DNA from: Diplocloster modestus
GTDB lineage: Bacteria; Bacillota; Clostridia; Lachnospirales; Lachnospiraceae
Assembly: GCF_019042245.1 (NCBI RefSeq)
Contig: NZ_JAHQCX010000001.1
Span: forward strand, 186,001-250,000
DNA length: 64,000 nucleotides
Reading direction: 5' to 3'
Below are positions 25,383 to 34,187 of this stretch, piece by piece (position 1 is the stretch's first letter; each line of letters opens with the position of its first letter). Made by a program: the position numbers and the translations under genes. Under the pieces are notes generated by a model, which was not told the DNA's origin, made no database searches, and was given only the letters and a program-made list of their open reading frames with translations.

Positions 25383-26344
25383 GTGAGATATCGTTTAGAG
25401 CATTATTTCTATTTCTGTTTGCTGTAGTAATACCAATTTCCTGTGGTAAGGTGATGGAATATCTTGATAAAAATAAGCAATTTCAGTTTGAAGAAGTAAT
25501 TCTATATGGATTTTTATCACAGTTAGTGATTGCCCTGCTGCTGGGAGTGATATGCGTAACTTTTAAATTACAATTTATAGTATTTGAGATATTATACCTT
25601 ATTATGATGCTCTTAATAATATTATGTGCTGGTATAATTATCTTTAAGAAAAACTTGTGTGTAAAATATCATCGCTTGGACTGGAGCTGCCTTAAACTTA
25701 TTGTAGTACTAATTATAATAGGGCAAATATTATTAATAATAACACATACGGCAGAAATTATTTCGGACGGAACGATCGAACAACTCGTTACGATTAAAGA
25801 GAATGGGACTATCCATCAAATAAATCCTTATACCGGAGATTTAGTGAAAACATTAACCTGGAAAGACTTTACAGGTTTTTATCCAGAATTGTTAGCTGTT
25901 TGGGTGCAGTTAATGAATATTTCTCCTAGTGTATTTTGCCATATGGTTCTTCCAATAATTCTTATACCATATGGATATATGGTATATACTTTATGGGCTA
26001 GGAAGTTTTTCCCTCAAGATAAAAAATTACAAGATGTATTTATGCTATTTTGCTGTTTGCTGAATTTATATGGCTGCTATTCTGTTTATACAAATTCTTC
26101 CTTTCTATTGCTATACCCGTGGTCAACCAATCATTTATTGACTAATATGATTCTTCCCCTTCTATTATATAATTTATATGACGAAGAAATATCAGTTAAG
26201 AAGAAAATTTTATATTCAGTTTTAGGCTTGCTTACAGCTGCCTGTCTGGGTAGCCTTAAGATGGGAGTTATCATATTATTAGTAGGAGTTTGGGGAGGAA
26301 TTGAGGTTTGCAGGAGGTATGTGCGGATTGAAAGAAATATTTAA
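25379..26344 (+). CDS. Split GT-C-like membrane protein, N-terminal part (pair 1)
   Basis: A 321-residue polytopic protein with about 8 helices and an extracytoplasmic segment SDGTIEQLV...HQINPYTGDLVKTL followed by a GFYPELLAVWVQL helix. The D..Y/EQ...NPYTG layout resembles DUF6077 membrane proteins, which as I know them are usually one longer chain of 600-700 residues. The reading frame stops at 26344 and the second half continues in the +1 frame from about 26319. Two related pairs occur at 40405-42322 and 44693-46558, broken at about the same place. It overlaps the initiating transferase by 4 bp. It could be a polymerase or GT-C transferase; no classical Wzy was recognised in this operon. 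Confidence 0.72.
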   Translation: MSEISFRALFLFLFAVVIPISCGKVMEYLDKNKQFQFEEVILYGFLSQLVIALLLGVICVTFKLQFIVFEILYLIMMLLIILCAGIIIFKKNLCVKYHRLDWSCLKLIVVLIIIGQILLIITHTAEIISDGTIEQLVTIKENGTIHQINPYTGDLVKTLTWKDFTGFYPELLAVWVQLMNISPSVFCHMVLPIILIPYGYMVYTLWARKFFPQDKKLQDVFMLFCCLLNLYGCYSVYTNSSFLLLYPWSTNHLLTNMILPLLLYNLYDEEISVKKKILYSVLGLLTAACLGSLKMGVIILLVGVWGGIEVCRRYVRIERNI

Positions 26345-27173
26345 CGTTATAAGTAATGCTTACAATTCTTATAATAATTTGAGCACTTACTATACCATGG
26401 GGAGCTACGTTGTTTTGCTGGTAATAGTGCTTATATGGTCATATTATAATAAGAACAAGATTGAAGAGCAGAAAAGAATTATAGATTACACCCTATTATC
26501 ATTAATATTATGTATGTTCATTCCGACAGCGACTGTTATTATGGATTTATTATTGACTAGAGAAGCTTATTACCAGATTTTTTGGATTTTGCCTATCATA
26601 ATAGTGATCGCATACTGCGCTATTAAGATCAGTTATGATTTTGACAAACACAAATTTGACAAGATTACTCTATTATTTTTTGTGATTATATTACTTATGT
26701 CTGGTGTAAATCCATTTTTGAATACAAATTTTTATAAGACAAATAAATATGAAACAAGTGACAACAATCTGAAGATCAATAATAATATTATTTATTTAGC
26801 GAATTATCTGAACGAACTAGATCAAAACATTAGAATTATAGCTCCACCTGATATTATGTTTAATATTCGTAAATATACATCAAATATAAAAACTTTGTAT
26901 GGTATTGATATTACAATGGAAGATGCTAGTCAGCGATATACGGCAGAAATAATAGCAGCCTATAATACCATGAAATTAGAGATACCAGACATCAATTATG
27001 TATTACAAATTGCTGAGAATACAAAGTGTAATATCATTATTTTACAAAATGAAACCGTGAGTGATTATATTTATGAGTCATGGGATATAATTCTGTCAAT
27101 GTTAGAATATGGTGGTTTTTATCCGGTAAATTATTTTGAGGAGTATACTGTATTTTTGAAAGATACAAATTGA
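26319..27173 (+). CDS. Split GT-C-like membrane protein, C-terminal part (pair 1)
   Basis: About 284 residues with 4-5 helices, then an extracytoplasmic soluble domain of about 150 residues. The helix TREAYYQIFWILPIIIV carries the R..YY..FW(L)xP pattern seen also in the third pair. The frame is +1 relative to the N-terminal part. Possible starts are TTG 26301, ATG 26319 and TTG 26328; AGGAGG at 26312-26317 lies within the end of the upstream gene and would suit TTG 26328 best. It is either a separate subunit translated by coupling or the tail of a frameshifted single gene. Removing one base from TTT at 26340-26342 would fuse the two parts into one open frame. Confidence 0.65.
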   Translation: MCGLKEIFNVISNAYNSYNNLSTYYTMGSYVVLLVIVLIWSYYNKNKIEEQKRIIDYTLLSLILCMFIPTATVIMDLLLTREAYYQIFWILPIIIVIAYCAIKISYDFDKHKFDKITLLFFVIILLMSGVNPFLNTNFYKTNKYETSDNNLKINNNIIYLANYLNELDQNIRIIAPPDIMFNIRKYTSNIKTLYGIDITMEDASQRYTAEIIAAYNTMKLEIPDINYVLQIAENTKCNIIILQNETVSDYIYESWDIILSMLEYGGFYPVNYFEEYTVFLKDTN

Positions 27174-27185
27174 GCAGGAGTATAT

Positions 27186-28265
27186 ATGAATATATTATTA
27201 ATTGGAAATGATTTTCATTCAATATATTACACAAGAAAAGAATTGATTACAGAATTAGTAAAAAAGAATCGGGTATATGTCGCCATTCCTGATAATAATA
27301 AAAATTATTTAATAGAACAACTTGGTGCGCAGTTAATAACTATAAATTTGAACCGAATGGGTAAGAATCCTTTTCGGGAGATTTTGGTTATAAATAAAAT
27401 AAATGAAATTACGAAAAAAACAAAAGCTGATATTATTTTTACATTTACTATAAAACCCAATTTATATACAGGATTGCTTCAATCCCCAAAAACTAAGAAA
27501 CAAATTGTTACTATAACAGGATTGGGAAGATTATTTCAAAAGGATAATATTATAAAAAAAATTCTGATCTATTTTTATCGTAAATCTTTTCAAAATGTGA
27601 AAAGTATTATTTTTGAAAACAAAGAAAATGAATCAATTTTTACGAAGCTAAGGATTGCGAATGGCCGTCATATATTAGTGAACGGTGCTGGTGTTAATTT
27701 AGATGAGAATCCACTGGAGAGTTATCCAGAGGATAAAGATGTTTTAAGGATTCTTTTTGTAGGAAGGATCGAAAGAGATAAAGGGTTTATTGAGTTATAT
27801 AGAGCAGCCCAACATTATGAAAAAAAGAATGAGCGAATTGAGTTTATAATACTGGGTTCATGTGAAAAAACATTTGAAAAGGAATTTAAAAAAATGTGTA
27901 TTCCGAATAATATGAAATTGGAAGGATGGCAGATGAATGTACATAAGTATTTGAAATTATCTCACGCAGTTATTTTGCCCTCTTACCATGAAGGGATGGC
28001 AAACGTACTCTTGGAGGCAGCAGCTGCAGGAAGGCCTATCCTTGCTTCCCGAATTCATGGTTGTATGGAAAGTTTTGAAGAAGGAGAAAGTGGATTGGGT
28101 TTTGAAAAAGGAAATTTGGAAGATATGGTCAGAGTGATTGACAAGTTTGTCAAAATGTCAAATGATGATAGGAAATTAATGGGACTAAAAGGTAGACATA
28201 AAATGGAGAGGGAATTTGACAGGAAAAATGTGGTTGATAAATTTGTAGAACAGATCTATGAATAG
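27186..28265 (+). CDS. GT4 family glycosyltransferase
   Basis: A 359-residue GT-B enzyme. The N-terminal domain starts with MNILLIGNDFHSIYY; the C-terminal domain has VGRIERDKGFIELYRA and the nucleotide-sugar signature SYHEGMANVLLEAAAAGRP. The family includes CapM/PglA-like alpha-GalNAc and galactosyl transferases, which often add the second sugar of a repeat unit, and its place right after the initiating transferase and first membrane pair agrees with such a role. It starts 12 bases after the previous stop. Specificity is not readable. Confidence 0.88.
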   Translation: MNILLIGNDFHSIYYTRKELITELVKKNRVYVAIPDNNKNYLIEQLGAQLITINLNRMGKNPFREILVINKINEITKKTKADIIFTFTIKPNLYTGLLQSPKTKKQIVTITGLGRLFQKDNIIKKILIYFYRKSFQNVKSIIFENKENESIFTKLRIANGRHILVNGAGVNLDENPLESYPEDKDVLRILFVGRIERDKGFIELYRAAQHYEKKNERIEFIILGSCEKTFEKEFKKMCIPNNMKLEGWQMNVHKYLKLSHAVILPSYHEGMANVLLEAAAAGRPILASRIHGCMESFEEGESGLGFEKGNLEDMVRVIDKFVKMSNDDRKLMGLKGRHKMEREFDRKNVVDKFVEQIYE

Positions 28266-28284
28266 TGGTTGGAAGGAAAAAGGT

Positions 28285-29394
28285 ATGATAAAAGTATTAC
28301 ATGTCTTTAATGTTATGGATAGAGGTGGAGCCGAAGCCATGATCATGAACCTTTATCGAAATATTAACAGAAAAAATGTACAGTTTGGATTTATCGTACA
28401 CCAGGAAAGAGAAGGGGAATATGACCGTGAGATAATCGAACTCGGAGGTGAAATTTTCCGGGTACCTCAATTTTGTGGGTATAATATGAAAGCTTATAAG
28501 AAGGCTTTTCAGTGCATATTTATGGAACATTCAGAGTACGCTATTGTGCATGGGCATATGCAAAGCACAGCCGCTATTTACTTGAAGGAGGCTAAAAAAT
28601 TAGGGAGGATTACGATAGCGCACAGTCACAATACTTCTTCAGGTAGAGGATTTAAGGCTATGCTTAAAACAATATTGCAGTACCCAATCCGTTTTAGGAC
28701 TGATTATATGTTCGCTTGTTCTAAAGCGGCTGGTAAATGGCTATATGGTAAGAATAAAATGTCTCAGAATAGTGTAAAAGTAATATATAACGCTATTGAT
28801 ATAGACCGATATCGTTTTGATGCTGAAGTTAGGAATAAAATAAGAAAACAACAAGGACTAGACGACAAGATCGTTATTGGACATGTTGGTCGGTTTACGT
28901 ATCAGAAAAACCACGAATTTTTAATAAAAGTTTTTCAGATATTTCAAGAAAAACATGGCAGTGCAATACTTCTTTTGATTGGAAACGGGGAGTCAGAAGA
29001 AAAAATAAGGAATTTAGTAAAATATAGTGGGCTTGAAAATTCAGTAAAGTTTTTAGGTGTACAAGATAATGTGCATGAATGGATACAGGCGATGGACTTA
29101 TTCTTGTTTCCTTCGAGATACGAAGGACTGCCGGTTACATTAATTGAGGCTCAAACATGTGGAGTGCCATGTGTTATTTCTGATAATATCACAGATGAAG
29201 CGATTCTGTATAAAGTAGCAAAAGTATCCTTGAAAAGTGACGTTAATGAATGGGTTCATGTGATGGAGGAAAGCTTGAAAATAAATGTCAGCCGGTCTGA
29301 GGGTGAAGCTGTCATCAAAAATACCAATTATAATATAAAGAATGCTGCTGCACAGATTGAAAATGCCTACTGTAATATGATAATAAAAAAATAA
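28285..29394 (+). CDS. GT4 family glycosyltransferase (EpsF-like)
   Basis: A 369-residue GT4 enzyme with KVLHVFNVMDRGGAEAMIMNL at its N-terminus, the EpsF/CapM-type opening, followed by VHGHMQSTAAIYLK, a HVGRFTYQKNHEFLI start of the second domain, and FPSRYEGLPVTLIEAQTCGVP. The frame is open from 28258, overlapping the previous gene, but the ATG at 28285 follows an AAGGAAAAAGG tract and starts at the conserved fold. Predicted to be cytoplasmic and to extend the lipid-linked repeat unit. It is clearly related to the GT4 gene at 37966. Confidence 0.88.
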   Translation: MIKVLHVFNVMDRGGAEAMIMNLYRNINRKNVQFGFIVHQEREGEYDREIIELGGEIFRVPQFCGYNMKAYKKAFQCIFMEHSEYAIVHGHMQSTAAIYLKEAKKLGRITIAHSHNTSSGRGFKAMLKTILQYPIRFRTDYMFACSKAAGKWLYGKNKMSQNSVKVIYNAIDIDRYRFDAEVRNKIRKQQGLDDKIVIGHVGRFTYQKNHEFLIKVFQIFQEKHGSAILLLIGNGESEEKIRNLVKYSGLENSVKFLGVQDNVHEWIQAMDLFLFPSRYEGLPVTLIEAQTCGVPCVISDNITDEAILYKVAKVSLKSDVNEWVHVMEESLKINVSRSEGEAVIKNTNYNIKNAAAQIENAYCNMIIKK

Positions 29395-29432
29395 TTTATT
29401 AAATTCATTGAAAGGTTAATCATACGGAAAAT

Positions 29433-30578
29433 ATGGAAAAGAAGCTAATATATATATTGAATAGTTATTCTAAAAATTCGGCGCAACATTTTTACCATGT
29501 AGTACACTTGCTGGAAACAATGGCGGATCAGGGGGTAGATATTACTCTGGTTATTGAAAAGGCTACGGACATACCTGAAGTGGGGAATAAAATAAAAATT
29601 ATTTGTCAAAAAGATAATGGAAAAATTGCTAGAGTAAGAGAATTAAGTAAAATTTTGAGAAGTTTATTTGATGAAGGTTATCGTAAAGTATTCGTACGTA
29701 TTACAATGCCTGCAGCGATTATAGCTATAAATATTGCCAAAAAATATGGTGCGGAAGTTTATTTTTGGCAAAGTGGAGATAATTTAACCTACGATAAGAA
29801 ACAGCCAATACTTCCTAGAATAAAATGGTACCTTACAAATTATTCTCTATTGGTATATATAAGAGATCATGTGAATTTTTTTGTGACAGGCCCGGAATCT
29901 ATGGCAGATTACTACGTAAAGAATCTCAAGGTGAAAAGAGAGAAAGTACTGGTTCTTTATAATGATATTGATGATAAGAGATTTGAGTCGGTAAATGAAG
30001 CTGATCAAAAGGCGTTAAAAGAAAAATTGGGTATACCAATCGATAAAAAAGTTGTATTATTTGTACATCGTTTAACTCCAGTTAAGCGTTTCTCCTATCA
30101 AATTCCCTTTTTGGCTGAATCAGAGGACTTTAGAAGGGCTAATGCAATTCTTATAGTGGTTGGTGGGGGACCAGAAGAGAATATTATTTATGAAGAATAT
30201 AAGAAATCTTTATTTAAAGATTGTATTCAATTAATAGGTAAAGTTCCGAATGCAGAAATTATGGACTATTACAAAGTTGCGGATGTTTTTATTAATCCGT
30301 CTTATTCTGAAGGATTTCCGCGAGTAGTAATTGAAGCGATGAGTAGTGGCCTGCCAGTTGTAGCGACTGATGTAGGAGGAACTAGGGATATTATGGGGCC
30401 AGAACAAAAGAAATTTTTGGTCGACAAGGATGACAGGACAGAATTTAGAAATAAAGTAATTTATTTGCTGACCCATAGTGAAGTTCGTAACAAAATAATA
30501 TTAGAAAATAAGGAACATGTAAAGAGATATACGACAGATTCAGTGAGCAAAATGTATATAGAGCGAATTTTTAAATGA
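29433..30578 (+). CDS. GT4 family glycosyltransferase
   Basis: A 381-residue GT-B protein. The second domain has VLFVHRLTPVKRFSYQIPFL and the signature NPSYSEGFPRVVIEAMSSGLP, with VATDVGGTRDIM following, typical of GT4. The N-terminal acceptor domain (YILNSYSKNSAQHFYHVVHLL) is less usual and has no close relative in the window. The gap of 38 bases to the gene upstream is AT-rich with a GAAAGG tract. Its sugar is unknown. Confidence 0.86.
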   Translation: MEKKLIYILNSYSKNSAQHFYHVVHLLETMADQGVDITLVIEKATDIPEVGNKIKIICQKDNGKIARVRELSKILRSLFDEGYRKVFVRITMPAAIIAINIAKKYGAEVYFWQSGDNLTYDKKQPILPRIKWYLTNYSLLVYIRDHVNFFVTGPESMADYYVKNLKVKREKVLVLYNDIDDKRFESVNEADQKALKEKLGIPIDKKVVLFVHRLTPVKRFSYQIPFLAESEDFRRANAILIVVGGGPEENIIYEEYKKSLFKDCIQLIGKVPNAEIMDYYKVADVFINPSYSEGFPRVVIEAMSSGLPVVATDVGGTRDIMGPEQKKFLVDKDDRTEFRNKVIYLLTHSEVRNKIILENKEHVKRYTTDSVSKMYIERIFK

Positions 30579-30594
30579 AAGAGAAAAGGTGATT

Positions 30595-31710
30595 ATGTCA
30601 AAATTATTACATATAACCCCAAATGTTTATCCGAAATTAGAAGTTGAACATGCAACGAAACAAATTTGGAAAGAATTATCCAAGGATTATGAAGAATATC
30701 ATATTGTTGGGAGATCTGATGATCAGCACTTTCATACGGAAAAAGAAGGAAAGCTATATTTGCATCGTGTACCTAAATTGGGAGGAAATAAATCCTTTTT
30801 ATTTACTTCATTTTTAATCATATATTACCTTCGAAAGTACAAAATTGACACAATGCTTTCACAATGTGCGGTATTAGGCGGTATAGCGGGAGTGCTCTAT
30901 GGAAGAATTTTTCGTATACCTATCATGATAGAAATTCATGATACTATATATTTTGATATTCTGGACGGAGGTTCGTTTGTAAAAAGATTAAATGCAAGAA
31001 TCTTAAAAAGAACGTATCAAAGTGCAGATCTCATAAGAGTTTTAAATCCTCTTATGAAAGAAATGTTAGAAGCGAGGATTGGCGCAGCAAAAATAGTTGT
31101 TATTGAAAACCGCGTTAATTTTTCGATTTTTAATAAACCTAAAGAAAGTTATTCTGTGAATGACCCCATTAATATTATAAGTGTTGGAACATTTACGAAG
31201 AGAAAAGGTTATGCAGATGCAATTAAAGTAATTAATAGGGTTCGGAAAAGGTATAATGTTCATTTAACGTTAATAGGTGGAGGAGATGAGAAAGAGCACT
31301 ATATACAATTATCGCATGGCGAAGACTGGCTAACGTTAATTGATTTTATATCTCAGAGTGAGCTGAAGGAATTGATTTGCAAATCGGACATCTATATACA
31401 GACCTCATACAGGGAAGGGATGCCTAGGACGATTTTGGAAGCAATGGCTTTGGGAATGCCAATTATAACAAGCGATGCCGGAGTGACGGCCGGAAGCGTA
31501 GAACATAAAAAAGATGCAATGATGTTTCCGGCAGGAGATTTTAATACATTCGAAAAATATTTAATATTATTGATTCAAAATGACCAGTTGCGTGAAGAAT
31601 TAGGAAAACATGCTTTGATCGAAGCCAAGAATAGATTTGATTGGAATACAAATTTTTTACATTACAGAAGAGCACTACGTGATATGAAAAAAACCTCTGA
31701 AAGTAATTAA
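30595..31710 (+). CDS. GT4 family glycosyltransferase
   Basis: A 371-residue GT4 enzyme. It opens with KLLHITPNVYPKLEVEHATKQ; the C-terminal domain begins at ISVGTFTKRKGYADAIKV and contains TSYREGMPRTILEAMALGMP, the donor-binding E..(7)E motif. The ATG at 30595 is preferred to a GTG at 30589 because of the AAAGG spacing. It is the last of four consecutive GT4 genes and precedes the pyruvyl transferases. Confidence 0.87.
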   Translation: MSKLLHITPNVYPKLEVEHATKQIWKELSKDYEEYHIVGRSDDQHFHTEKEGKLYLHRVPKLGGNKSFLFTSFLIIYYLRKYKIDTMLSQCAVLGGIAGVLYGRIFRIPIMIEIHDTIYFDILDGGSFVKRLNARILKRTYQSADLIRVLNPLMKEMLEARIGAAKIVVIENRVNFSIFNKPKESYSVNDPINIISVGTFTKRKGYADAIKVINRVRKRYNVHLTLIGGGDEKEHYIQLSHGEDWLTLIDFISQSELKELICKSDIYIQTSYREGMPRTILEAMALGMPIITSDAGVTAGSVEHKKDAMMFPAGDFNTFEKYLILLIQNDQLREELGKHALIEAKNRFDWNTNFLHYRRALRDMKKTSESN

Positions 31711-31722
31711 AGGAAAATAAAT

Positions 31723-32940
31723 ATGAACAAAGATTTTATTATTATAACGGGAAGTAACTTCTTAAATAAAGGATCGCAATCCATGCTTTTTTCAACAGTT
31801 CAAATGTTGAAGGAGAAATATCCGGATAAGAAGATAATTATGCTGTCTACAAAAGATTATTTTGATTCAAAGTTGGACAAAGGGAATTTTAATTTTGAAA
31901 TTTTACCAGATTATTTATCAAGATTTATTGCGCCCCCCATAAGATATGCACGTAAAATTTTTATGAAACTAACAGGCGAGGAAGGGGTAATGGAAAAGAA
32001 AGAAGAAATGCAAAAGTTAAAAGAAATTTTGAGCCACACATCGATGCTAGTTGATATCAGTGGTTTTGCTTTGTCTTCTGAATGGAAAAGTCAGGTTGTC
32101 AGTATCAACTATATATTGCGAATCGCTGCTGCAAAATACTGGAAGATACCAATGTATATATTACCGCAATCATTTGGACCATTTGAATATAAATTTCCAT
32201 ATAATTTTATAAATAATATTTTAAATTATTATTATCTTAGATATCCACGCATCATATGTTCCAGAGAACAAGATGGCGTGAATTGTTTGCGGAAATATCA
32301 TTTGAAAAATGTAAAGCGAGTAAACGATACGGTAATAACTACAAAATTTATAGAACTTTCAAAAATATATATGAAAGCACAACATTTGAAAAAATATGAA
32401 ATAAAAGGAGAACATCCAATTGCAGTTATACCAAATATGAGAAGTATACAGAGAGGGAAAACAGAGCAACTACTAGAATTATATGAAGAATTAATCAATG
32501 ATTTAAGTAAAATACATGATATTTATTTAATTCGGCATTCAGTAGAAGATATTGAAGGTTGCCGGATGATTGCAGAACGTTGTAGCGGGAACAGCAGGCT
32601 ACATTTGATTGGGGATGATATGAACTGTTTTGAGTTTGAAGCTTTGGTGAAGCAGTTTGATTTTTGTATAGCAGCACGCTTCCATTCCATTGTACATGCT
32701 TATAAAAATGGAATTCCCTGTATTTCCATGGGGTGGGCCGTCAAATATAAAGAATTATTAGAAAGTTTTGGACAAGAAAAGTTTTTGTTTGATGTAAGAG
32801 GCGGAGTTGACAGGAAAAGATTGAAAAATTGCATTCAATATCTGGAGAGTAATTATGAAGTTGAAAGTAACGAGATTTTAGAGAATTTACCGTTGTTGAG
32901 ACAAAATAATGCGCTGTCAGCGATGGAGGAAAGTAAATGA
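31723..32940 (+). CDS. Polysaccharide pyruvyl transferase family protein (copy 1)
   Basis: A 405-residue CsaB-type protein that would add ketal-linked pyruvate from phosphoenolpyruvate to a sugar of the repeat unit. Family landmarks are the opening ITGSNFLNKGSQSML, LPQSFGPFEY in the middle, RHSVEDIEGC and the C-terminal AARFHSIVHAYKNGIP. The usual glycine-rich motif after the first domain reads DISGFALSS here. It overlaps the next, homologous gene by 4 bp, so the pair looks like a tandem duplication. Some members of this family act as sugar transferases rather than pyruvylases, so the activity is an inference. Confidence 0.85.
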   Translation: MNKDFIIITGSNFLNKGSQSMLFSTVQMLKEKYPDKKIIMLSTKDYFDSKLDKGNFNFEILPDYLSRFIAPPIRYARKIFMKLTGEEGVMEKKEEMQKLKEILSHTSMLVDISGFALSSEWKSQVVSINYILRIAAAKYWKIPMYILPQSFGPFEYKFPYNFINNILNYYYLRYPRIICSREQDGVNCLRKYHLKNVKRVNDTVITTKFIELSKIYMKAQHLKKYEIKGEHPIAVIPNMRSIQRGKTEQLLELYEELINDLSKIHDIYLIRHSVEDIEGCRMIAERCSGNSRLHLIGDDMNCFEFEALVKQFDFCIAARFHSIVHAYKNGIPCISMGWAVKYKELLESFGQEKFLFDVRGGVDRKRLKNCIQYLESNYEVESNEILENLPLLRQNNALSAMEESK

Positions 32941-34187
32941 ATCAAAAAAAGTATATTCTAATTACAGGAACGGGATTCGTCAATAAGGGGTCTCAGGCAA
33001 TGCTGTTTACTGCAGTGGATGAACTTAAACGGCGGTTTCCTGATAAAGAAATAATAGACTTATCAACATTAGATTATCAGAAACCTGAGGCGCATGATTT
33101 TTCTTTCCGTATTGAACCAGACTATTTATCTATGTTTATACCAAAAAAATATTTAAGAATTCGTGATATGGGACAAAAACTGATGCGTTACAGAGAAAGT
33201 CCCAGACAGAGAGAAGAAAGAAGGAAGAATTATAAGCGAGTAAAGGAAATTTATGAAAATACTTATTTTATCGTTAATGCAGGTGGATTTGCATTAGGGG
33301 CACCAATAGGAAGAGGAAAATCAGCTGGAAGTTTAGCATATTTAATGCGAATTATGGCCGCAAAGGAACTTAAAGTTCCGATATATTTATTACCACAATC
33401 TTTTGGACCATTTGACTATAAGCCTGGGCACAATTTTCTGGTAAAACATTTGATGAAAAAGTATATGGATTACCCGAGACTTATCTTTGCCAGAGAACAA
33501 GAAGGTTATGAGTGCCTCTTGCCTTATAGAAAATCAGGGTTATTGAAAGAAAAAGATATAGTTATTACAAATGTTCAAATTGATAAGCAAAATATATATA
33601 AAGCCGGTAAAGGTGAGATTAATAATATAAACATTAAGGGAGAACATCCGGTAGCTGTTATTCCGAACATGATGAGCTTTGCAAATGCGGAAAAGAAGGA
33701 ATTGTTGAGTTTGTATAAAGTTATTCTAGGCAAACTGATAGAGACTCACGATGTCTTTTTGATGCGTCATTCAAAAGAAGATATTCAAGGCTGCCAAGAA
33801 ATTGCGGAATATTTCGGTAAGAATGACCGTTTGCATCTCTTATTAGATGATATGAATTGTTTTGAGTTGGAATATGTTTTGGGACAGTTCGAATTCTGTA
33901 TAGCGTCGAGATTTCACTCAATTATTCATGCTTATAAAAATGGTACTCCATGCGTAGTGTTGGGATGGGCTGTAAAATATAAGGATTTATTAGAAGGATT
34001 TGAGCAGACAAAGTATCTTTTTGATGTGCGTGAAGAAATGAAAGAGGATAAAGTGTTAAATGCTATCGCTAAAATGGAGCAACAAGTTGATATGGAAAAA
34101 GAGACACTTAATAGGTGTTTGTTAAAACAGCAAGAAAGTAATGCCTTCGATCTAATAGAGGAGAATATAAATGAAATTAACAGTTGA
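32937..34187 (+). CDS. Polysaccharide pyruvyl transferase family protein (copy 2)
   Basis: A 416-residue homologue of the gene just upstream, collinear along its whole length: ITGTGFVNKGSQAML, NAGGFALGAPIGRGKS, LPQSFGPFDY, RHSKEDIQGC and ASRFHSIIHAYKNGTP. The middle glycine motif (NAGG) is closer to the family norm than in copy 1, so copy 2 may be the active enzyme and copy 1 a partner or an enzyme with another acceptor. It overlaps the iron-sulfur protein downstream by 17 bp. Confidence 0.85.
   Translation: MNQKKYILITGTGFVNKGSQAMLFTAVDELKRRFPDKEIIDLSTLDYQKPEAHDFSFRIEPDYLSMFIPKKYLRIRDMGQKLMRYRESPRQREERRKNYKRVKEIYENTYFIVNAGGFALGAPIGRGKSAGSLAYLMRIMAAKELKVPIYLLPQSFGPFDYKPGHNFLVKHLMKKYMDYPRLIFAREQEGYECLLPYRKSGLLKEKDIVITNVQIDKQNIYKAGKGEINNINIKGEHPVAVIPNMMSFANAEKKELLSLYKVILGKLIETHDVFLMRHSKEDIQGCQEIAEYFGKNDRLHLLLDDMNCFELEYVLGQFEFCIASRFHSIIHAYKNGTPCVVLGWAVKYKDLLEGFEQTKYLFDVREEMKEDKVLNAIAKMEQQVDMEKETLNRCLLKQQESNAFDLIEENINEINS

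Noticed and set aside
25379..27173. Calling the split membrane genes plain pseudogenes
   Set aside because: The same break position in three paralogues, each with a ribosome-binding-like tract, and full conservation of both halves argue against simple decay; kept as separate CDS with the doubt stated.
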